DNA of 9,794 nt from assembly GCA_030452775.1 (NCBI GenBank), contig JAKDLQ010000075.1, forward strand, positions 1-9,794. The letters run 5' to 3'. Source of the DNA: Micrococcales bacterium (GTDB taxonomy: Bacteria; Actinomycetota; Actinomycetes; Actinomycetales; Dermatophilaceae). The stretch's first letter is position 1. Every line of letters begins with the position of its first letter. Shown piece after piece: positions 6,321 to 9,794 of this stretch. The position numbers were made by a program, and so were the translations under genes. The notes beneath the pieces were generated by a model that was given only the letters and a program-made list of their open reading frames with translations, ran no database searches and was not told where the DNA came from.

Positions 6321-7858
6321 GGCATCCTCCACGTGCGGCCGTCGCGGCGCAGCATGGCGTGAGCCGAGTCCGGTCCCCAGCTTCCCGCAGGGTACTGCTC
6401 GGGAGCGCCCCTCCTCGCCCAGTGCTTGATCAGCGGGTCGAGGATCCGCCAGGCCTCCTCGACCTCCTGGTGTCGGGGGAAGAGCGGCGGGTCACCGAGC
6501 AGGACGTCGAGGATGAGCCGCTCATAGGCCTCAGGGGATGCCTCGGTGAAGGAGGATCCGTAGCCGAAGTCCATCGTCACGTCGCGCACCTCCATCTGGC
6601 CGCCGGGCACCTTGGAACCGAAGCGGATCGTCACCCCCTCGTCGGGCTGGACCCGGATGACGATGGCATTCTGTCCGAGCTCCTCGGTGGCCGTGTCGTC
6701 GAAGGGCAGGTGCGGGGCCCGTTTGAAGACGACGGCGATCTCGGTGACCCGTTTGCCGAGCCGTTTGCCCGTGCGCAGGTAGAAGGGCACACCTGCCCAG
6801 CGCCTCGTGTCGACCCCGAGGGCGACAGCAGCATAGGTTTCGGTGGCCGACCCTTCGTCGACCCCATCCTCCTCGAGGTAGCCGGCGACCTCCTCGACCC
6901 CCTGCCACCCTCGGGCGTACTGTCCGCGTGCCGAGCCTTCGTTGAGATCCCGCGGCAGCCGGACGGCGGAGAGCACCTTCTCCTTCTCGGCACGCAAGGC
7001 GGTGGCGTCGAAGGAGACCGGCTCCTCCATCGCCGTGAGGGCGAGCAACTGCAAGAGGTGGTTCTGCATGACGTCACGCGCTGCGCCGATCCCGTCGTAG
7101 TATCCGGCCCGCCCGCCGATGCCGAAGTCCTCCGCCATGGTGATCTGGACGTGGTCGACGTAGTGGGCGTTCCACACCGGCTCGAAGAGCTGGTTGGCGA
7201 AGCGCAGGGCGAGGAGGTTCTGGACGGTCTCCTTGCCGAGGTAGTGGTCGATCCGGAAGATCGAGTCCGCCGGGAAGACTCCCTCGACGATCGAGTTGAG
7301 CTCCTGGGCGCTCGCCAGGTCGTGGCCGAACGGCTTCTCGATGATGACCCGCCGCCAGCTGTCGCCCTCGGTCCTCGTCAGTCCGCAGCGTTCGAGCTGC
7401 TCACAGACCTGGGCGAAGAATCCCGGCGGGATCGACAGGTAGAAGGCATGGTTGCCACCTGTGCCCCGGTCGGCGTCGAGTTGCTCGACGGTCTCGGCGA
7501 GCAGGCCGAAGGCCGCAGGGTCATCGAACGTCCCAGGGACGAAGCGAAACCCCTCGGCCAGGTTGCGCCACACGTCCTCCCGAAACGGGGTGCGGGCGTG
7601 TCTCCGGATCGCATCGTGGACGACCTTGCCGAAGTCCTCGGTGGCCCAGTCACGGCGTGCGAAGCCGACGAGCGAGAAGCCCGGTGGCAGCAGGCCCCGG
7701 TTGGCCAGGTCGTAGACGGCGGGCATCAGCTTCTTGCGAGCCAGGTCCCCGGTGACGCCGAAGAGGACCAGGCTGCATGGTCCAGCGATGCGGGGCAGGC
7801 GCCGGTCGGCAGGATCACGCAGCGGGTTGATCCCCCGGGCGATTCGCGCTGGGCTCAT
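6317..7858 (-). CDS. zwf: glucose-6-phosphate 1-dehydrogenase
   Basis: This enzyme oxidises glucose-6-phosphate to 6-phosphogluconolactone with NADP+ (or NAD+), the entry step of the pentose phosphate pathway. The 513-residue protein is of normal length. The cofactor-binding motif GVTGDLARKK lies at 34-43, EKPFGHD at 174-180, and the substrate motif RIDHYLGKE at 202-210 carries Asp204 and His205. The predicted catalytic base is His267 in RDVMQNHLLQ. The substrate-binding region YLRTGKRLGKR follows. ATG 7858 gives MSPARI..NPLRDPADRRLPRIAG, the usual actinobacterial N-terminus, although the only purine-rich site (GGAG) is too close to the start. Translation may depend on coupling from the upstream minigene or tal. 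The stop overlaps the opcA start (GTGA), placing enzyme and assembly partner together. Confidence 0.97.
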   Translation of the reverse strand: MSPARIARGINPLRDPADRRLPRIAGPCSLVLFGVTGDLARKKLMPAVYDLANRGLLPPGFSLVGFARRDWATEDFGKVVHDAIRRHARTPFREDVWRNLAEGFRFVPGTFDDPAAFGLLAETVEQLDADRGTGGNHAFYLSIPPGFFAQVCEQLERCGLTRTEGDSWRRVIIEKPFGHDLASAQELNSIVEGVFPADSIFRIDHYLGKETVQNLLALRFANQLFEPVWNAHYVDHVQITMAEDFGIGGRAGYYDGIGAARDVMQNHLLQLLALTAMEEPVSFDATALRAEKEKVLSAVRLPRDLNEGSARGQYARGWQGVEEVAGYLEEDGVDEGSATETYAAVALGVDTRRWAGVPFYLRTGKRLGKRVTEIAVVFKRAPHLPFDDTATEELGQNAIVIRVQPDEGVTIRFGSKVPGGQMEVRDVTMDFGYGSSFTEASPEAYERLILDVLLGDPPLFPRHQEVEEAWRILDPLIKHWARRGAPEQYPAGSWGPDSAHAMLRRDGRTWRMP

Positions 7859-7893
7859 GCTCCGCGCGCGACGGGGGCGGGCACGATGCTCAT
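7855..7893 (-). CDS. possible 12-codon minigene linking tal and zwf
   Basis: ATG at 7893-7891 overlaps the tal stop as ATGA. The frame reads MSIVPAPVARGA and stops at TGA 7857-7855, which overlaps the zwf ATG, again as ATGA. AGGAAGG (7901-7907), in the last tal codons, lies 7 nt upstream, an ideal ribosome-binding site. zwf itself has only GGAG one base from its ATG. The arrangement suggests that ribosomes finishing this short frame reinitiate at zwf. It fills the whole 31-nt tal-zwf gap. There is no homology evidence, and the peptide itself may have no function. It could be chance, because ATGA is frequent. Confidence 0.4.
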   Translation of the reverse strand: MSIVPAPVARGA

Positions 7894-9002
7894 GCCCCCG
7901 CCTTCCTCATCTCCGCCTCGACGCCGTCGAACAGTTCGACCCATGCTGTGGCGAACTTGTCGACGCCTTGCTGCTCGAGCAGGTCGACGACCTCGGTGTA
8001 GGAGATGCCCTGCGCCTCGAGGCCATCGAGGACCGCGCCGGCCTCGGCGTAGCCGCTGGTGATCGTGTCGCCGACGATCTTGCCGTGGTCCGCGGTAGCC
8101 TCCAGCGTCTTCTCGGGCATCGTGTTGACGACGCCTGGAGCGACGAGTTCGGTGACGTAGAGCGTATCGGGGTAGGCCGGGTCCTTGACGCCGGTCGAGG
8201 CCCAGAGCGGCCGCTGCACGGTCGCGCCCTCGTCCGCGAGGCTCTTCCATCGCGGGGTCGAGAAGACCTCCTCGAAGGCCTGGTACGCAAGGCGGGCGTT
8301 CGCAATTCCCGCCTTGCCGCGCAGCGCCTTCGCAGCCTCCGTGCCGATGGCGTCGAGTCGCTTGTCGACCTCGGTGTCCACCCGAGAGACGAAGAACGAC
8401 GCAACGGAGTGGATGTCCGACAGATCCTTGCCGGCCTCTCGCGCCTTCTCCAGCCCGTCGAGGTAGGCATTCATGACGGCGCGGTAGCGGTCGAGCGAGA
8501 AGATGAGCGTCACGTTGACGCTGATCCCCTCGGCCGTCCCGGCCGTGATCGCCGGCAGGCCGGCCGTGGTCGCGGGAATCTTCACGAGCACGTTGGGCCG
8601 TCCCACGTCGGCATACAGCTGCTTGGTCTGCGCGATCGTGGCATCGGTGTCATCGGCGAGTCGGGGGTCGACCTCGATGGACACGCGCCCGTCGACGCCA
8701 TTGGTGTCGTCGTAGATCGAGCGGAAGAGGTCGCAGGCGTCGCGCACGTCCGCGGTCGTCAGCTCGTGCACGACCTCTTCGGCGTTCTTGCCCTCGGCGG
8801 TGAGCCTGGCCAGGTCCTCGTCGTAGCGGCTGCCCTCGGACAGGGCGGCCTTGAAGATCGACGGGTTCGACGTGATGCCGACGACGTTGCGCTCCTTGAT
8901 CAGATCGGTGATCGCGCCGGTCTCGAGGAGATCGCGGGACAGGTCATCGAGCCAGATCGATACTCCGGCCTCGGACAGCGCCTGGGTGTTCGGATTGGAC
9001 AT
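7890..9002 (-). CDS. tal: transaldolase
   Basis: Transaldolase moves a three-carbon dihydroxyacetone unit between sedoheptulose-7-phosphate and glyceraldehyde-3-phosphate in the non-oxidative pentose phosphate pathway, in the cytoplasm. The 370-residue protein matches the long actinobacterial type: SIWLDDLSR (15-23), GITSNPSIF (42-50), the Schiff-base lysine Lys141 in NVLVKIPAT, VNVTLIFS (162-169), SFFVSRVDTEVDKRL (202-216) and RPLWASTGVKDP (264-275). ATG 9002 is preferred: GGGGAAG lies 8 nt upstream and MSNP..ALSEAGVSIWLDD is the family start. A GTG at 9011 would overlap the tkt stop (GTGA) and add only three residues, with the ribosome-binding site too close. The gene lies between tkt and zwf as in other actinobacteria. 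Confidence 0.96.
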   Translation of the reverse strand: MSNPNTQALSEAGVSIWLDDLSRDLLETGAITDLIKERNVVGITSNPSIFKAALSEGSRYDEDLARLTAEGKNAEEVVHELTTADVRDACDLFRSIYDDTNGVDGRVSIEVDPRLADDTDATIAQTKQLYADVGRPNVLVKIPATTAGLPAITAGTAEGISVNVTLIFSLDRYRAVMNAYLDGLEKAREAGKDLSDIHSVASFFVSRVDTEVDKRLDAIGTEAAKALRGKAGIANARLAYQAFEEVFSTPRWKSLADEGATVQRPLWASTGVKDPAYPDTLYVTELVAPGVVNTMPEKTLEATADHGKIVGDTITSGYAEAGAVLDGLEAQGISYTEVVDLLEQQGVDKFATAWVELFDGVEAEMRKAGA

Positions 9003-9007
9003 GCGGA

Positions 9008-9794
9008 TCACTTCCCCTTGCTGGTGGTGGACTTCTTGGACGCCCCGGCCCGTGGCCTGCTGCTCGACCCGTCGGCGCCCGCGTCGGAGGTGCGTTTGCG
9101 GGGGTTCGTCTCCGTGATCCCCGGCGCATGGGTCGCTCTCCGGGCGGCCTTGACCGACTCGCGGGCCGCCTCGACCACGGCCTCGACCGTGATGCCGAAC
9201 TCACGGAACAAGGTCTCGAAGTCGGCCGAGGCGCCGAAGTGCTCGAGGCTGACGGTGCGTCCGGCATCGCCGACGACGTCGTGCCAGCCCATCGACACCC
9301 CGGCCTCGACGCTGACCCGCGCCCGGACGGCCGGCGGCAGGACCCGGTCCTGATAGGCCTTGGTCTGCTTCTCGAACCACTCACGACACGGCATCGAGAC
9401 GACGCGCGTGGCGAGCTTCGCCTTCTCGAGGCGCCCGGCCGCGCGTACCGCGAGCTGCACCTCCGATCCCGTCGCGACGAGGATGACGTCCGGGCCGTCC
9501 TGGCTCGACTCCTCGACGAGGACGTAGGCGCCCTTGGCTACCCCGGTGGCCTTGCCGTATGCCGTGCGGTCCAGCGTGGGAACGTTCTGGCGGGTGAGCG
9601 CCAAGGCAGCCGGACGGGCCGCGTTGCTCAGCAGGTGCACCCACGCCGCGGCCGTCTCGTTGGCGTCCGCGGGCCGCACGACGTCGAGTCCGGGAATGGC
9701 ACGCAGCGCGGCCAGATGCTCGACGGGTTGGTGGGTCGGGCCGTCCTCGCCGAGGCCGATCGAGTCGTGCGTCCACACGTAGATCGGGTCGATG
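9008..9794 (-). CDS. tkt: transketolase, C-terminal part (5' end outside window)
   Basis: Transketolase is a thiamine-diphosphate enzyme that transfers two-carbon ketol units between sugar phosphates. The frame is open to the window edge, so only the last 261 complete residues of roughly 700 are visible. They begin in the pyrimidine-binding domain with THDSIGLGEDGPTHQPVEHL, which holds the His and Asp substrate contacts of the family, then RPADANETAAAW. The C-terminal domain follows with ILVATGSEVQLAV, VVSMPCREWFEKQ and SVEAGVSMGWHDVVG, then LEHFGASADFETLFREFGIT. After the usual end (ARESV) there is a 47-residue extension rich in Lys, Arg, Ser and Thr, ending KKSTTSKGK. The last codons supply the GGGGAAG ribosome-binding site of tal. 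The operon promoter should lie upstream of tkt, outside the window. Confidence 0.96.
   Translation of the reverse strand, partial: IDPIYVWTHDSIGLGEDGPTHQPVEHLAALRAIPGLDVVRPADANETAAAWVHLLSNAARPAALALTRQNVPTLDRTAYGKATGVAKGAYVLVEESSQDGPDVILVATGSEVQLAVRAAGRLEKAKLATRVVSMPCREWFEKQTKAYQDRVLPPAVRARVSVEAGVSMGWHDVVGDAGRTVSLEHFGASADFETLFREFGITVEAVVEAARESVKAARRATHAPGITETNPRKRTSDAGADGSSSRPRAGASKKSTTSKGK

Noticed and set aside
6359..8062. A 567-codon plus-strand open frame lying antisense to zwf
   Set aside because: It mirrors the high-GC codon pattern of zwf on the other strand, has no recognisable domain, and zwf is unmistakable by catalytic motifs.
7734..9353. A 539-codon plus-strand open frame antisense to tal and the ends of zwf and tkt
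   Set aside because: It crosses three well-supported minus-strand genes, has no motif, and is an expected shadow at this GC content.
1..9794. Search for CRISPR repeats, insertion sequences, tRNAs, att sites, toxin-antitoxin or defence genes
   Set aside because: No such signature is visible. All ten full or partial recognised genes belong to a conserved actinobacterial core locus, and base composition looks uniform.

Overview
This window is a core central-carbon-metabolism locus from a high-GC Actinomycetota chromosome. WhiA, RbpA and OpcA are hallmark actinobacterial proteins, and the order whiA-gap-pgk-tpiA-secG-rbpA facing pgl-opcA-zwf-tal-tkt is the classical arrangement of that phylum. 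Protein wording and frequent GTG starts (gap, pgk, secG, opcA, pgl) suggest Micrococcales, perhaps near Intrasporangiaceae. That placement is inference from remembered family sequences, not a search.

Plus strand, 1-4251: the 3' end of whiA (1-240), a 129-bp leader region with a probable -10 element and a nested hairpin, then gap (370-1374). An 85-bp gap-pgk spacer carries three tandem 18-bp units. pgk (1460-2710) and tpiA (2710-3522) overlap by one base. A 119-bp spacer with a plausible promoter leads into secG (3642-3887) and rbpA (3901-4251). This half encodes three consecutive glycolytic enzymes (glyceraldehyde-3-phosphate dehydrogenase, phosphoglycerate kinase, triosephosphate isomerase), a Sec translocase subunit and an RNA polymerase/sigma-binding factor.

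Between the two halves, 4252-4329 holds a perfect 16-bp inverted repeat with a 4-nt loop at 4275-4310. It is almost certainly a shared bidirectional terminator for the convergent transcription units.

Minus strand, 9794-4330: the 3' part of tkt, then tal, zwf, opcA and pgl, a tightly packed pentose phosphate operon. Zwf with its partner OpcA and then Pgl form the oxidative branch from glucose-6-phosphate to 6-phosphogluconate. Tal and Tkt form the non-oxidative branch, returning carbon as fructose-6-phosphate and glyceraldehyde-3-phosphate to the glycolytic enzymes encoded opposite. zwf/opcA and opcA/pgl overlap as GTGA. tal and zwf are linked through a possible 12-codon minigene with ATGA overlaps at both ends.

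No mobile element, CRISPR array, tRNA, rRNA, phage, defence or biosynthetic system is visible. I found no new multi-gene system. The items worth a second look are small: the tal-zwf minigene, the repeated ribosome-binding-site-like units ahead of pgk, the structured gap leader, and the low-complexity C-terminal tails on Tkt and OpcA.
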